Shown here: piece by piece, positions 35,246-45,289 of the stretch
How positions within the stretch are numbered: position 1 is the stretch's first letter
How the letters are laid out: every line of letters begins with the position of its first letter
DNA from: Eubacterium sp. MSJ-33
Lineage (GTDB): Bacteria; Bacillota; Clostridia; Lachnospirales; Lachnospiraceae
DNA: 64,000 nt
Reading direction: 5' to 3'
NCBI RefSeq assembly: GCF_022174665.1
Contig: NZ_CP076562.1
Location: 1,472,501 to 1,536,500 of the forward strand
Notes under the pieces: model-generated
Told to the model about the DNA's origin: nothing
Databases searched by the model: none
Seen by the model: the letters and a program-made list of their open reading frames with translations, nothing else
Translations under genes and position numbers: made by a program

Positions 35246-36853
35246 CTATTCTTTCTGTTCGAGAATGAGCAAAATCACTTCGGACTGTTCTAACAACTGC
35301 TGATAATGCTTTTGTTCTTCTTTCATTCTCCGGCTGTTCTCATCATAATTTTTCTGATCCAAAAACCGTGAACTTTCCTCTAACTGCCGGTCATGAATCT
35401 GCCGCTCCAGAAGACGAATCTCGCTTTGCAATCGCGCGTGCGTCTCCACCGGAATCTCGGTTCCGAACCATTTCTTACGAAGACCTTTCGTCAGATTGTA
35501 CAGGCAAAATCCTAAAAACGTCAACGCAATTTCAAATCCGACCAGACTGGTTACCAGACGCCACCACGCATTCCACGCCTGCATGAAAAACACATCCACC
35601 GTCCCCACTGTCACAAGCAAAGACAATACAACCGCAAGTGGTGTATCAATCCACAAGACAACCCCCAGTCTTCGACGACTGTATTTTTTATCGACCTGTC
35701 GATCCTCAAATTCCAGCTTTGACAAATCAAACTGCAGCTTTCCGATATCTGCATGCAGGACATTGGTTGTACCGGTCTGATCCGGACATGCCAGAAGCTT
35801 ATCGGAAAGTTCGGCCTGTTCCTGTTCACTCCGGACAATTTCCTGTTGCAGTTTCTGAAGCTCCGTCTTTAATTTTGCCTGTTGCTCCGCCCACGCCTCT
35901 GACACCTGCGTTGGTGTATATGTAACCAATGCTGATCGTCCCGTCAGCGCCTGCAGTTCCTTCAGCATGCCGTCTGCATATTTTTTCTTCGCCGCCAGTG
36001 TCTGTTCCGTCTGTATCCGGTCAAATGCGGACATTCGTCTACCAAAAGCATTTTCTCGATTCAATTCCTGCAGCAATTCATAATCAAACGCCGGAGATTC
36101 TTCTTTTTTCTCCTCGAACCGCCGCATGGCAATCGGAACAAACTTCACACTTATGAGCTGCCTATCTATATAGCCATAGATAAATCCATGTTCGCCCGTT
36201 TCGTCCTCCGTGACCGGTTCCAGACTTCCGGGATAATACACGTGCTGTTTTTCAAATTCCAGATGCTGGTGTTTATGACCCAATCCCACATAGTTGAAAT
36301 TTTTTCCGCCAAAATCCTCCACATCAAACGGACATACACGCTCACTTCCTCCATGTCCGAGGAAGATATTGATGGCTCGCAGATTTCTCGCATATACGCT
36401 GTCAAAATCATTTCGCTCATTGTATGGTCCGTATTGACAGATTCCATAGACATCCACGTTATATTTCGGAAAATGCAGACTATCCAGAATACCTTCCGCA
36501 TAAGAATTTCGCACTGCACGTTCCGCCTCCGGCACATGATTGTGAATCTCCTCACAATTAAGCAGATACAGCCGCGAAACAAACTCATAATTCCACAGCA
36601 CACTGTCCTGCCCCAGATAATCACGATTCCCGGTTACATAGACGATATCTGTCTTGTCAAGCCGGGCAAGTTCCGTATCCACAAAAAGTACATCCTCCTG
36701 CGTCGGTACATGGTCAAACAGATCTCCCGTGATAAAGATCATATCGACCGGATGTAATTCCATATAGTCAACAAAATTCAAAAAGCCATCATATAAATAT
36801 GGCGTTTTCTTTCTCGTCCCAAGATGAACGTCCGCAATGTGTGCAAATTTCAT
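35246..36853 (-). CDS. SbcD-like metallophosphoesterase with coiled coil and membrane segments
   Basis: A 535-residue protein. The calcineurin-type phosphoesterase domain (about 1-235) has FAHIADVHLG, FITGDLFDHV, VTGNRD (His of GNHD replaced by Arg), FLGHGG and GLGHKHQHLEF. This matches SbcD/YhaO-like DNA exonucleases. The C-terminal half is different from those: a long coiled coil (about 255-385), two hydrophobic segments (about 397-418 and 430-455), then another coiled coil. No SbcC/YhaN ATPase gene is adjacent. It could be a membrane-tethered nuclease or phosphodiesterase; the GNRD change at a metal/active-site position is notable. Confidence 0.75.
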   Translation of the reverse strand: MKFAHIADVHLGTRKKTPYLYDGFLNFVDYMELHPVDMIFITGDLFDHVPTQEDVLFVDTELARLDKTDIVYVTGNRDYLGQDSVLWNYEFVSRLYLLNCEEIHNHVPEAERAVRNSYAEGILDSLHFPKYNVDVYGICQYGPYNERNDFDSVYARNLRAINIFLGHGGSERVCPFDVEDFGGKNFNYVGLGHKHQHLEFEKQHVYYPGSLEPVTEDETGEHGFIYGYIDRQLISVKFVPIAMRRFEEKKEESPAFDYELLQELNRENAFGRRMSAFDRIQTEQTLAAKKKYADGMLKELQALTGRSALVTYTPTQVSEAWAEQQAKLKTELQKLQQEIVRSEQEQAELSDKLLACPDQTGTTNVLHADIGKLQFDLSKLEFEDRQVDKKYSRRRLGVVLWIDTPLAVVLSLLVTVGTVDVFFMQAWNAWWRLVTSLVGFEIALTFLGFCLYNLTKGLRKKWFGTEIPVETHARLQSEIRLLERQIHDRQLEESSRFLDQKNYDENSRRMKEEQKHYQQLLEQSEVILLILEQKE

Positions 36854-36958
36854 ACCACTCTATCTCCCGCGTTTTTCTATATTGAATCCAATCTAGAAGT
36901 ATATCATATTTTTTCTGTTTCAAAATAGTTATTTTATACATTATTCATAGTACGCACA

Positions 36959-36987
36959 TTGTTTTGCATAGTGTTTTATAGTATAAT
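36959..36987 (+). promoter_or_regulatory. Promoter of the glycosyltransferase pair
   Basis: TTGTTT (36959-36964), 17-bp spacer, TATAAT (36982-36987), 80 bp upstream of the GT4 start. Confidence 0.6.
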
Positions 36988-37067
36988 TTATTTTGTATAT
37001 AGGAAAATACCACCGTGTATTTTTCATATCGAAGCACAAACACGAAGAGATATAAGCAGGGAATTAT

Positions 37068-38243
37068 ATGGAAAAACATGCTTTGTTGATTGCAAATTCT
37101 GCATCAATGATTGACCATTTTAATAAAGACAACATCCGCATCTTACAGGAGATGGGATACACCCTCTCGGTCGCTGCGAATTTTCAGGAAGGGAATTCCA
37201 GCACAGCTGAACGCATCCATGCGTTTTCCAGTGAGCTTGCCGAACAGGACATTGAGATTATCGACCTGCCAATTCCGCGAAAGGTGACAGAACTTGGGAA
37301 GGCATTCAAATCAATCCGGATTCTGAAACGCTATATGCGAAATCATCCCTGTCAGATCGTTCATACACAGACACCGTTTGGCGGTGTTGTCGGACGTCTG
37401 GCAGCTAAGAAATTCCGCGGTCAGGATGGTACAAAGGTAATCTACTTTGTGCATGGATTTCATTTTTACCATGGCGCCGGGCTCAAGAATTATCTCATCT
37501 ACTATAATGTTGAAAAAAAGCTGTCACATATCACAGACTGCCTGATCACATTGAATCAGGAAGATTATCAGGCTGCCCGCCAGAAATTTCATCACCCAAA
37601 TGTACACTATGTACCGGGGGTTGGTGTGGATACCGATGCGATTGCATCCATTCAGGTCGACAAACAAGAGGTCTGTCGCCGGTTCGGTCTGCCATCCGGC
37701 AAACGGATCATTCTGACCGTCGCAGAGCTGATTCCACGGAAAAATGTGGCGACCGCAATTCGCGCTTTCGCAGCCTCAAATCATACAGATACGATCCTTG
37801 TCATCTGTGGCAAAGGCACGCTTATGGATTCCCTTTCCCAGCTTGCGGAAGAGCTCGGCGTGCGTGACCGTGTGTTTTTCCCCGGCTATCATACAGATGT
37901 ACTTGATCTATACCGATGTGCCGATTTGTTTTTGTTTACAAGTTTTCAGGAAGGACTGTCTGTCGCTGTCATGCAGGCGATGGCGGCCGGACTTCCGATC
38001 ATCGCCTCGGATATACGCGGTGACCGAGACTTATTAGCCGCTGAGCCGCACACCCGCAGCAAGCACTACCTGCTTCCACCGAAAGCAGTCGACCGCTATG
38101 CAGAAAAAATAGATGAAATCCTGCGTGATCCCAATCTGGCGCATACGCTCGGAGCCGAAAATCAGGCGATGTGCAAAAAATACTTTGATATCGCGCTCGT
38201 GCATCAATTGATGGCACAAATCTACACGGATCTATCCGTGTAA
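37068..38243 (+). CDS. Glycosyltransferase family 4 protein
   Basis: A 391-residue GT-B fold enzyme: an N-terminal acceptor domain (about 1-185, with HTQTPFGGVVGRLAA and VHGFHFYHG) and a C-terminal nucleotide-sugar domain (about 190-380) with TVAELIPRKNVATAI, VICGKGT and the EX7E region SFQEGLSVAVMQAMAAGLPI. Similar to EpsD/capsule-type transferases. The first gene of a two-gene set with the GT2 downstream. Confidence 0.88.
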   Translation: MEKHALLIANSASMIDHFNKDNIRILQEMGYTLSVAANFQEGNSSTAERIHAFSSELAEQDIEIIDLPIPRKVTELGKAFKSIRILKRYMRNHPCQIVHTQTPFGGVVGRLAAKKFRGQDGTKVIYFVHGFHFYHGAGLKNYLIYYNVEKKLSHITDCLITLNQEDYQAARQKFHHPNVHYVPGVGVDTDAIASIQVDKQEVCRRFGLPSGKRIILTVAELIPRKNVATAIRAFAASNHTDTILVICGKGTLMDSLSQLAEELGVRDRVFFPGYHTDVLDLYRCADLFLFTSFQEGLSVAVMQAMAAGLPIIASDIRGDRDLLAAEPHTRSKHYLLPPKAVDRYAEKIDEILRDPNLAHTLGAENQAMCKKYFDIALVHQLMAQIYTDLSV

Positions 38244-38290
38244 TCCCATTTTATGGAAATTGAAGTTTTATGAATCATAAGGAGTTTATT

Positions 38291-39250
38291 ATGTATACAG
38301 TTCAGGTTCTGCTATCTACTTACAATGGTGAAACTTACTTAAAAGAACAATTAGACAGTATCTTGAATCAAAAAAATGTGACCGTAAAGCTGTTTGTCCG
38401 TGATGACGGCTCTTCCGATGGCACCGTGGATATCTTGCGTGCCTATGCCGCACTCCACGAAAATATTCAATATCTATGTGGCGAAAACTGTGGCGTTGTC
38501 GCTTCTTTTTTCCGTCTGTTTGAATTATCTGACCCGGATGCAGACTTCTATGCCCTCTCCGATCAGGATGATGTTTGGGACGAGGACAAGCTTTCTACCG
38601 CCTGTCAGAAACTCGAACAGATGCGCAAGGCAAAATCCCCGAAAAAAAAGAAGAACGATTCCCTGATCCGTTCATTTGCCACACCGCTTCTCTACTGTTG
38701 TAATGCATGGAATACCGATGACGCTTTAAATCCATTTCCGGAATCCATGCAGACAATTGGCAAGGAATTAATACCAGACTTTCGGAATGCATTGATTGAA
38801 AACATCGCGCGCGGTGCCGGCATCGTATTTAATCAGGCGCTTATGTCTTATATCCGGATCAGCATGCCGCGGGATATCTATATGCACGACTGGTGGCTCT
38901 ATCTTGTTGCGTCCTGTTTCGGCGAAGTATACTACGACAGCGCCGCCCATTACAAATACCGCCAGCACGCAGGAAATGCACTCGGTGCAGCATCCCCTTC
39001 CGGCTGTTCCAGATTCTTCCGCCGCTTAAAGCAGAGCCGTACGAACGGCGGACATATCTCCAGACAGGCAAAAGCATTTGAACGAATCTACAATGTTCCC
39101 GAAGAAAAAAAGCAGTTTTTACATATTCTGACAAAGTATCAGGACGTGAAAGCCTACCGCAAAATGGGCAAATCCGGCAAATATCTATTCCGGCAGGATA
39201 AAAAGGATAACCGTGTCTTTCAGCTTATGTTTTATTCTAATCATTTGTAA
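38291..39250 (+). CDS. Glycosyltransferase family 2 protein
   Basis: A 319-residue GT-A enzyme: VQVLLSTYNGETYLKEQLDS at the start, VRDDGSSDGT with the nucleotide-binding Asp, FYALSDQDDVWDEDK as the DXD-like part. Resembles rhamnosyl-type transferases. The start at 38291 has AAGGAG six bases upstream; the frame is open seven codons earlier without support. Acts with the GT4 in a polysaccharide or teichoic-type decoration, inferred from context only. Confidence 0.88.
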   Translation: MYTVQVLLSTYNGETYLKEQLDSILNQKNVTVKLFVRDDGSSDGTVDILRAYAALHENIQYLCGENCGVVASFFRLFELSDPDADFYALSDQDDVWDEDKLSTACQKLEQMRKAKSPKKKKNDSLIRSFATPLLYCCNAWNTDDALNPFPESMQTIGKELIPDFRNALIENIARGAGIVFNQALMSYIRISMPRDIYMHDWWLYLVASCFGEVYYDSAAHYKYRQHAGNALGAASPSGCSRFFRRLKQSRTNGGHISRQAKAFERIYNVPEEKKQFLHILTKYQDVKAYRKMGKSGKYLFRQDKKDNRVFQLMFYSNHL

Positions 39251-39279
39251 TTGACTTCGTTTTCCTTTTCGTTTATAAT
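39251..39279 (+). promoter_or_regulatory. Promoter of pyrG
   Basis: TTGACT (39251-39256), 17-bp spacer, TATAAT (39274-39279), close to consensus. It gives a leader of about 60 bases to the pyrG start at 39347. Confidence 0.75.
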
Positions 39280-39346
39280 AATTTTTGAATTTTTCTTAAG
39301 CAAATAGAATAAAAATATAAAAATCAAACAGAAAGAGGAATGAGCT

Positions 39347-40957
39347 ATGGCAGTAAAGTACATTTTTGTCACCGGCGGCGTTGTATCCGGGCTTGGTAAG
39401 GGAATTACCGCGGCATCACTTGGACGCCTGTTGAAGGCGCGCGGCTACAAGGTAATCAGCCAAAAATTTGATCCATATGTCAACATGGATCCGGGAACTA
39501 TGAATCCGATTCAGCATGGCGAGGTATTTGTAACAGATGACGGTGCAGAAACCGATTTGGATCTTGGACACTACGAGCGTTTTATCGACGAGAGTCTGAA
39601 CAAGGGTTCCAACGTGACAACCGGAAAGGTTTACTGGAGCATTCTGAACAAGGAGCGTCGTGGTGACTTCGGCGGTCATACCGTTCAGATCATTCCGCAT
39701 ATTACAAACGAAATCAAAGATCGTTTCTATCGCAATCCAGATGCAAAAGACGATGAGATTGCGATCATCGAAGTTGGCGGTACTGTCGGCGATATCGAGA
39801 GCCAACCGTACATGGAAGCCATCCGTCAGTTTCAGTTGGATGTCGGACATGAAAATTGTATCATGATCCACGTCACACTGATTCCTTACTTAAAATCATC
39901 CGGCGAACTGAAGACAAAGCCGACACAGGCAAGCGTAAAGACATGTCAGTCGCTTGGTATCCAGCCAGATATCTTAGTCTGCCGTTCCGATCTTCCGTTA
40001 GACAAAGCAATTAAAGATAAGATTGCCAGCTTCTGTAACGTTCCAAGCGAATGTGTCATCCAGAATCTGGACGTGGATGTATTATACGAAGTGGTCCTTG
40101 CTATGGAGCACGAGAAGCTTGCTGATGCAGCCTGCAAATGTCTCCACATTCCATGCCCGGCACCGGATCTTGATGACTGGATCGCCATGGTTGACAACTG
40201 GAAGCATCCACAGAAGAAGGTACGCGTTGCTTTGGTTGGAAAATATGTCAGTCTGCACGACGCTTACATCTCTGTCGTAGAATCCCTGAAACATGCCGGT
40301 GTAGCTCATCGTGCGGATGTTGAGATCAAATGGGTCGATTCTGAGCTTGTAACAAAGGAAAATGTTGCAGAGATCTTAGGTGATGTATCCGGCATCTTAG
40401 TACCGGGCGGTTTCGGCGACCGTGGTATCGAAGGTATGATCGAAGCAATCACCTATGCACGGGAAAACAAAATCCCTTACCTTGGCTTATGTCTTGGTAT
40501 GCAGCTTACCATCGTGGAATTCGTAAGAAATGTTGTCGGCTATCCGGATGCGAACAGCTCCGAGTTCAACCCTAGTTCCAGCCATCAGGTCATCCATATC
40601 ATGCCTGACCAGAATGGTGTCACAGACTTAGGAGGAACATTACGACTTGGTTCTTATCCTTGTGTACTCGATAAGAGTTCCAAAGCATACCAATTATATG
40701 GCACCGATCACATCAACGAGCGTCACAGACATCGCTATGAAGTAAACAACGATTACAGAAAGGTTCTTACTGATCACGGCATGCTCCTGTCCGGTTTGTC
40801 TCCGGACGGACATATCGTAGAAATGATTGAACTTCCGGATCACCCTTGGTTCATCGGAACACAGGCACATCCGGAGTTTAAGAGCCGTCCAAACAAGGCA
40901 CATCCATTATTCTTAGGATTTGTCGGTGCTGCGATTGCACATTCCGAAGAAGCATGA
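39347..40957 (+). CDS. pyrG: CTP synthase
   Basis: Makes CTP from UTP with glutamine and ATP. The 536-residue length is typical. The synthase domain (about 1-265) opens with [20 protein letters not shown] and has [11 protein letters not shown]; the glutaminase domain (about 290-530) has the nucleophile in [13 protein letters not shown] and [25 protein letters not shown] precedes the ATG. The gene has its own promoter and no operon partners. Confidence 0.97.
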   Translation: MAVKYIFVTGGVVSGLGKGITAASLGRLLKARGYKVISQKFDPYVNMDPGTMNPIQHGEVFVTDDGAETDLDLGHYERFIDESLNKGSNVTTGKVYWSILNKERRGDFGGHTVQIIPHITNEIKDRFYRNPDAKDDEIAIIEVGGTVGDIESQPYMEAIRQFQLDVGHENCIMIHVTLIPYLKSSGELKTKPTQASVKTCQSLGIQPDILVCRSDLPLDKAIKDKIASFCNVPSECVIQNLDVDVLYEVVLAMEHEKLADAACKCLHIPCPAPDLDDWIAMVDNWKHPQKKVRVALVGKYVSLHDAYISVVESLKHAGVAHRADVEIKWVDSELVTKENVAEILGDVSGILVPGGFGDRGIEGMIEAITYARENKIPYLGLCLGMQLTIVEFVRNVVGYPDANSSEFNPSSSHQVIHIMPDQNGVTDLGGTLRLGSYPCVLDKSSKAYQLYGTDHINERHRHRYEVNNDYRKVLTDHGMLLSGLSPDGHIVEMIELPDHPWFIGTQAHPEFKSRPNKAHPLFLGFVGAAIAHSEEA

Positions 40958-41017
40958 TATACTACCATTTGTCTACATTTGAAAGCGGCAGTTAAAATGC
41001 ATGTGAATTCACCGGCT

Positions 41018-41062
41018 GGATATCCTTTCGGTTTTCTATGCAACACAAAAGAAAGGGTATCC
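41018..41062 (+). promoter_or_regulatory. Leader hairpin covering the ribosome binding site of the PAP2 gene
   Basis: GGATATCCTTTC (41018-41029) can pair with GAAAGGGTATCC (41051-41062) over 12 bp with one G-U. The second arm holds the AAAGGG ribosome binding site, so the fold would block translation start. Confidence 0.5.
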
Positions 41063-41069
41063 GGACCGT

Positions 41070-41711
41070 ATGAATAAAAAAAGTCCTACGTTTTTGAAAA
41101 AGTATAATCATATATGGACACTGTTATACATTGTAATTTATATGCCATGGTTTATGTGGCTGGAGAAAACAGTAACCACAGAGTTTCATCTCGTATCGAT
41201 GCCGGTTGATTATAAGATTCCGTTCTGCGAATATTTTATTATCCCCTATTTTATGTGGTTTTTGTTTGTTCCGGCAATTGTCGGATACGAATTTTTCTAC
41301 TCCAAGAAAGAATATTACCAGTGTTGTGCGTATCTGTTCAGTGGCATGACGATCTTCCTGATCATATGCACGATCTGGCACAATGGTCTGGATCTGCGGC
41401 AGGATATCTCCTACAACAATAACCTGTGCGCACGACTCGTCAAGATGCTGTATAAGACAGACACAAGCACGAACGTGTTCCCTAGTCTGCACGTATTTAA
41501 CACACTTGGCTGTCTTGTTGCCCTATACAAGAGCAAAGGCACAAAAGATAAATCATGGATCAAAGTGATTGCAACAATAATCGGTATTCTGATTATCTTG
41601 TCCACGATGTTTTTGAAACAGCATTCGGTGTGGGATGTCATCGGTGCATTTGCGCTGGCAGCAATTCTCTATCCAATTGTCTATGTGATTCCCTGGGGAA
41701 GAACAAAGTAG
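41070..41711 (+). CDS. PAP2-superfamily membrane phosphatase
   Basis: A 213-residue protein with about six membrane segments and the PAP2 motifs in the order expected: NVFPSLHVFN (motif 2, with the Ser-Leu-His) and FLKQHSVWDVIGA (motif 3, His and Asp). The first motif, KX6RP, is not obvious, as in inositolphosphotransferase-like members. Possible substrate is a lipid phosphate. A leader hairpin may limit its translation. Confidence 0.82.
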   Translation: MNKKSPTFLKKYNHIWTLLYIVIYMPWFMWLEKTVTTEFHLVSMPVDYKIPFCEYFIIPYFMWFLFVPAIVGYEFFYSKKEYYQCCAYLFSGMTIFLIICTIWHNGLDLRQDISYNNNLCARLVKMLYKTDTSTNVFPSLHVFNTLGCLVALYKSKGTKDKSWIKVIATIIGILIILSTMFLKQHSVWDVIGAFALAAILYPIVYVIPWGRTK

Positions 41712-41756
41712 GAAGAAATATAATAACTGTTCGTTTCATAGTTTTTTTGATAAAGC

Positions 41757-41797
41757 AAAAATTCCGAAGCCTGTTATAAACAAGCTTCGGAATTTTT
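41757..41797. terminator. Bidirectional terminator
   Basis: AAAATTCCGAAGC (41758-41770) / GCTTCGGAATTTTT (41784-41797) between the convergent PAP2 and GT2 genes. Confidence 0.88.
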
Positions 41798-41806
41798 ATT
41801 TGTCTT

Positions 41807-42835
41807 TTAATTAAAACCAAACAACTTCTGGAATACACGATATCCGGTTCTAGCAAACCATCTGCCCGTTGGTCCGTGCAGATTGAACGTGATACCGAAC
41901 AACGTTGTCCGAAGTTCCTTGTATAATTCTTCGTCTGTATCCTTCAGATACTTCCACAGTTCTTTTTTCTTCTTATATAACTCTTTGTCCTTTGATACAA
42001 CACAGATACTCGATGCAACACACATCATCATATCTAAGTACTGGAACAAAAATCGATACATCTGTGGTGGGAGTTCTTTTCGATTCTCACTGAAAAACTG
42101 AATCAGCGTCCGGTTGACAAGCATCTGCTGATCAATCCGCTTCATCATCGTCTTCTCATTGACCGACTGTCCTTCTCTGCCAATATAATAATGATATAAG
42201 TCAACATTTAAGTACATCAGCTTCTTCACATGGACCATCGGTTCAAATATATAGAGATTATCCACGTAAAATGTATGCTTCGGAAGCTGCAAACCACAGT
42301 CCTTCAACAGTTGTGTCCGGTAAATGACCGAGTGCATCAGTACATACTGAAACTTGTTGAACCGTATCCGGCTGTCTTCCCAACTGATAATCCGTTTCTC
42401 CGGCAAAGCACCGTGATAACGCATCACACGCTTCTTCCGACGTTCCACCTTATCATAGATATAGTTGGAGAGCAGGACATCCAAATCCTTCTCATCTTCC
42501 ACAATCTTTTTTAAGACCTTCAGCACCTGTTTGTAGGCTTCTTTGTCAAGCCAGTCATCACTGTCAACAACCTTGAAATAAACTCCGGTTGCATGGGCGA
42601 TACCGGTATTCACCGCATCGCCATGCCCACCATTTTCTTTATGAATTGCCTTTACAATCGTCGGGTACTTCTCTGCATAGGCATCTGCAATCTGCGCCGT
42701 GTCATCTGTAGAGCCGTCATCCACGATCAATATCTCCACGAGTTCGCCACCAATCAATGCGTGATCGACACACTTTTTCATATAGTCCTGCGAATTATAG
42801 CAGGGGATTGTGATGGTTAATATTTTTTTATTCAT
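41807..42835 (-). CDS. Glycosyltransferase family 2 protein
   Basis: A 342-residue GT-A enzyme with TITIPCYNSQDYMKKCVDHA, ILIVDDGSTDDT, the GHGDAVNTGI acceptor-loop and VVDSDDWLD as the DXD motif. The C-terminal half is helical and basic. It starts three bases after the ilvE stop, with AAGG inside the ilvE end, so it is probably cotranscribed with ilvE, a metabolically unrelated partner. Confidence 0.88.
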   Translation of the reverse strand: MNKKILTITIPCYNSQDYMKKCVDHALIGGELVEILIVDDGSTDDTAQIADAYAEKYPTIVKAIHKENGGHGDAVNTGIAHATGVYFKVVDSDDWLDKEAYKQVLKVLKKIVEDEKDLDVLLSNYIYDKVERRKKRVMRYHGALPEKRIISWEDSRIRFNKFQYVLMHSVIYRTQLLKDCGLQLPKHTFYVDNLYIFEPMVHVKKLMYLNVDLYHYYIGREGQSVNEKTMMKRIDQQMLVNRTLIQFFSENRKELPPQMYRFLFQYLDMMMCVASSICVVSKDKELYKKKKELWKYLKDTDEELYKELRTTLFGITFNLHGPTGRWFARTGYRVFQKLFGFN

Positions 42836-42838
42836 AAA

Positions 42839-43861
42839 TTATTTGATTACCTTGATCCAGCCTTCCGGTGCTTCGATTCTTCCCATCTGGATACCTGTCA
42901 GAGCATCATACAGCTTCTTAATGTATGGTCCCATCTCATCCATACCACTTGGGAAGCAGATTTCCTTGCCATGATCGTTAATCTTTCCAACCGGAGAAAT
43001 AACTGCGGCCGTACCACACAAACCACACTCTGCGAAATCCTTTACCTCATCGAAGTAAACTTCTCTATGTTCTACCTTCATGCCAAGGTACTTCTCTGCA
43101 ACAACCATCAGAGAACGACGCGTGATAGAAGGAAGGATACTGTCTGACTTTGGTGTTACCAATGTGCCATCCTTTGTAATAAAGATGAAGTTTGCTCCAC
43201 CTGTTTCTTCTACCTTTGTACGCGTTGCAGCATCCAGATACATATTCTCAGCAAATCCCTGATTATGTGCATCAACGATTGGATATAAGCTCATTGCATA
43301 GTTCAGTCCGGCCTTGATATGGCCTGTTCCATGAGGTGCTGCACGATCATAATCGCTGACACGGATTACGATTGGCTTTGCACCGCCCTTAAAATATGGA
43401 CCAACCGGTGTACAGAATACACGGAACTGATACTCATCTGCAGGCTTTACACCGATAACCGGATTGCTGCCGAACATATACGGACGGATGTACAGCGTTG
43501 CACCGGAACCATAAGGCGGTACCCAGTCAATATTTGCCTCGACTGTCTTTACAACTGCATCAACCCACTTATCCTCCGGATATACAGGCATCTCCAAACG
43601 CTTGCAGGAATCTGCCATACGGGATGCATTTAAGTCAGGACGGAAAATCACAATCTGTCCCTTCTCTGTTGTATATGCTTTCAAACCTTCAAAACATGTC
43701 TGTGCATACTGAAGAACTCCGGCACACTCACTCAGATTAACGGTTGCATCCTCGGTCAGTACACCATCATCCCATGCACCATTCTTATAGTTTGATACGA
43801 AACGCTTGTCCGTCTGCACATAGCCAAAGCCAAGTGAAGACCAATCAATATTTTTGCTCAT
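42839..43861 (-). CDS. ilvE: Branched-chain amino acid aminotransferase
   Basis: A PLP enzyme of fold type IV that interconverts leucine, isoleucine, valine and their 2-oxo acids. 340 residues, with YAQTCFEGLKAY, LYIRPYMFG, the PLP-lysine region GTGHIKAGLNYA, and the signature VEETGGANFIFITKDGTLVT to GLCGTAAVISPVGKI. Class of the longer IlvE type (about 340). Strong AAAGGAAG before the ATG. Confidence 0.95.
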   Translation of the reverse strand: MSKNIDWSSLGFGYVQTDKRFVSNYKNGAWDDGVLTEDATVNLSECAGVLQYAQTCFEGLKAYTTEKGQIVIFRPDLNASRMADSCKRLEMPVYPEDKWVDAVVKTVEANIDWVPPYGSGATLYIRPYMFGSNPVIGVKPADEYQFRVFCTPVGPYFKGGAKPIVIRVSDYDRAAPHGTGHIKAGLNYAMSLYPIVDAHNQGFAENMYLDAATRTKVEETGGANFIFITKDGTLVTPKSDSILPSITRRSLMVVAEKYLGMKVEHREVYFDEVKDFAECGLCGTAAVISPVGKINDHGKEICFPSGMDEMGPYIKKLYDALTGIQMGRIEAPEGWIKVIK

Positions 43862-43991
43862 GATCTATTACTTCCTTTCCCTCATGCGTATTATCTGCCC
43901 TTTATTTTACCACTCATGTGTAATTATGCAAGCAGAAAATAACATAATCGAGCGTTTTCACTTGTTTTTACTGTTCAATATTCCTATTATA

Positions 43992-44372
43992 TTATTTTTT
44001 GATTGCGATTGCTTCAATTTCAATCTTCACATCCTTCGGAAGTCTTGCAACCTCCACACAGGAACGTGCCGGGCAGTCCTTCTCGAAAAACGTTGCATAT
44101 ACTTCATTCACTGCAGCAAAATCATTCATATCCTTAATAAATACGGTAGTCTTTACCACGTGATCCGCATCGCTTCCTGCCTCATCCAACAACGCAATCA
44201 AGTTTCCGATTGCCTGCTTTGCCTGTGCCTTGACATCACCTGTCTCAAGTTCGCCTGTCTCCGGAATAATAGGAATCATCCCCGATGTATAAATCATGTC
44301 TCCCACCGTGATTGCCTGTGAATACGGTCCGATTGCCGCCGGTGCCTTTGGTGTCTGAATCACTGTCTTCAT
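43992..44372 (-). CDS. ridA: RidA family reactive intermediate deaminase
   Basis: A 126-residue RidA/YjgF protein: TPKAPAAIGPYSQAITVGD at the start, the IPETGELETGDVKAQAKQAI region and the arginine-bearing CPARSCVEVARLPKDV. It hydrolyses reactive enamine/imine products of PLP enzymes, a sensible neighbour for ilvE 130 bp away. GGAGG before the start. Confidence 0.93.
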   Translation of the reverse strand: MKTVIQTPKAPAAIGPYSQAITVGDMIYTSGMIPIIPETGELETGDVKAQAKQAIGNLIALLDEAGSDADHVVKTTVFIKDMNDFAAVNEVYATFFEKDCPARSCVEVARLPKDVKIEIEAIAIKK

Positions 44373-44399
44373 AATACAAGTACCTCCTGTAACTGTTAT

Positions 44400-45239
44400 C
44401 TAATCAACAAGCTCGATTGTCTTCTCTGTAATGCGGATCTTTCCTTCTTTTAAAAGACGTCCACAGGCGCGCTTAAATGCGTTCTTACTGAGTCCGAACT
44501 CTTTCTTGATTATATCCTTATCTGCCTTATCTGTAAACGGTAAAACGCCTTTATAGCTCTTTATAACTGCATATACCATCTCACTGTCCTCTTCCATCTG
44601 TGCATACGCAAGCTTACGCAGAGCAAGATCTGCTTTTCCATCCGGACGAATCTTTACGATTCTGCCATGCACTTCATCGCCGACACGCACAGGTGCATAC
44701 AATTCACTTGCATAAATCAGTCCCGGATATTTGTCATCAATTGCCACAAAAGCGCCGAAATCCTTCTTAAACTCATACACAGTTCCAATAAAATCCTGTC
44801 CTTCTTCGTAGCCCTCAATTGGCTGTAATTCCCTACCAATTTTCATCGACACCGCCAGACGTCCGGATTTATCGACATACATCCTAACGAGATAAAACTT
44901 TCCAGCTTCCACCTTCGCCGTCTGCTCCTTAAACGGAAGAAGCACGTCTCGTTCCAGTCCGCAATCCATAAATGCACCAAGGCTTGTCACACTCTTCACC
45001 TGCAGTTTTTTCACTTCGCCCACAGTAATCAACGGCGTATTCGTCGTTGCGATAATCCGGTCCTGTGAATCACGGTAAATAAAAACATGCAGGGATGCGC
45101 CTGCTTTTACACCCTCCGGCACCTGTTTTCTCGGAAGCAGAACCGTCTCCGCTGTTGAACTGTCCTCTTCTCCAAGATATATTCCAAAATCCTTTGATCG
45201 GATTACCTTTAAATCATTCCATTTTCCAATTTCTATCAT
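44400..45239 (-). CDS. cvfB: S1-like RNA-binding protein, CvfB type
   Basis: A 279-residue protein of the CvfB/YitL family: three S1-like OB folds (about 1-65, 68-135, 142-205; e.g. VTSLGAFMDCGLERDVLLPF and KDFGAFVAIDDKYPGLIYAS) and a C-terminal winged helix (about 215-275, with KKEFGLSKNAFKRACGRLLKEG). The family binds RNA and affects virulence factors in Staphylococcus. It precedes ridA by 27 bp in the same direction. Confidence 0.88.
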   Translation of the reverse strand: MIEIGKWNDLKVIRSKDFGIYLGEEDSSTAETVLLPRKQVPEGVKAGASLHVFIYRDSQDRIIATTNTPLITVGEVKKLQVKSVTSLGAFMDCGLERDVLLPFKEQTAKVEAGKFYLVRMYVDKSGRLAVSMKIGRELQPIEGYEEGQDFIGTVYEFKKDFGAFVAIDDKYPGLIYASELYAPVRVGDEVHGRIVKIRPDGKADLALRKLAYAQMEEDSEMVYAVIKSYKGVLPFTDKADKDIIKKEFGLSKNAFKRACGRLLKEGKIRITEKTIELVD

Positions 45240-45255
45240 TGTTCCTGCTTTCTAG

Positions 45256-45289
45256 AAAAATAGACCACAACTATACGTGGTCTATTTTT
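45256..45289 (-). terminator. Terminator after the 116-residue gene
   Basis: AAAAATAGACCAC (45256-45268) / GTGGTCTATTTTT (45277-45289) hairpin with a T run on the leftward strand. It contains the stop codon of the upstream small gene. Confidence 0.82.
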
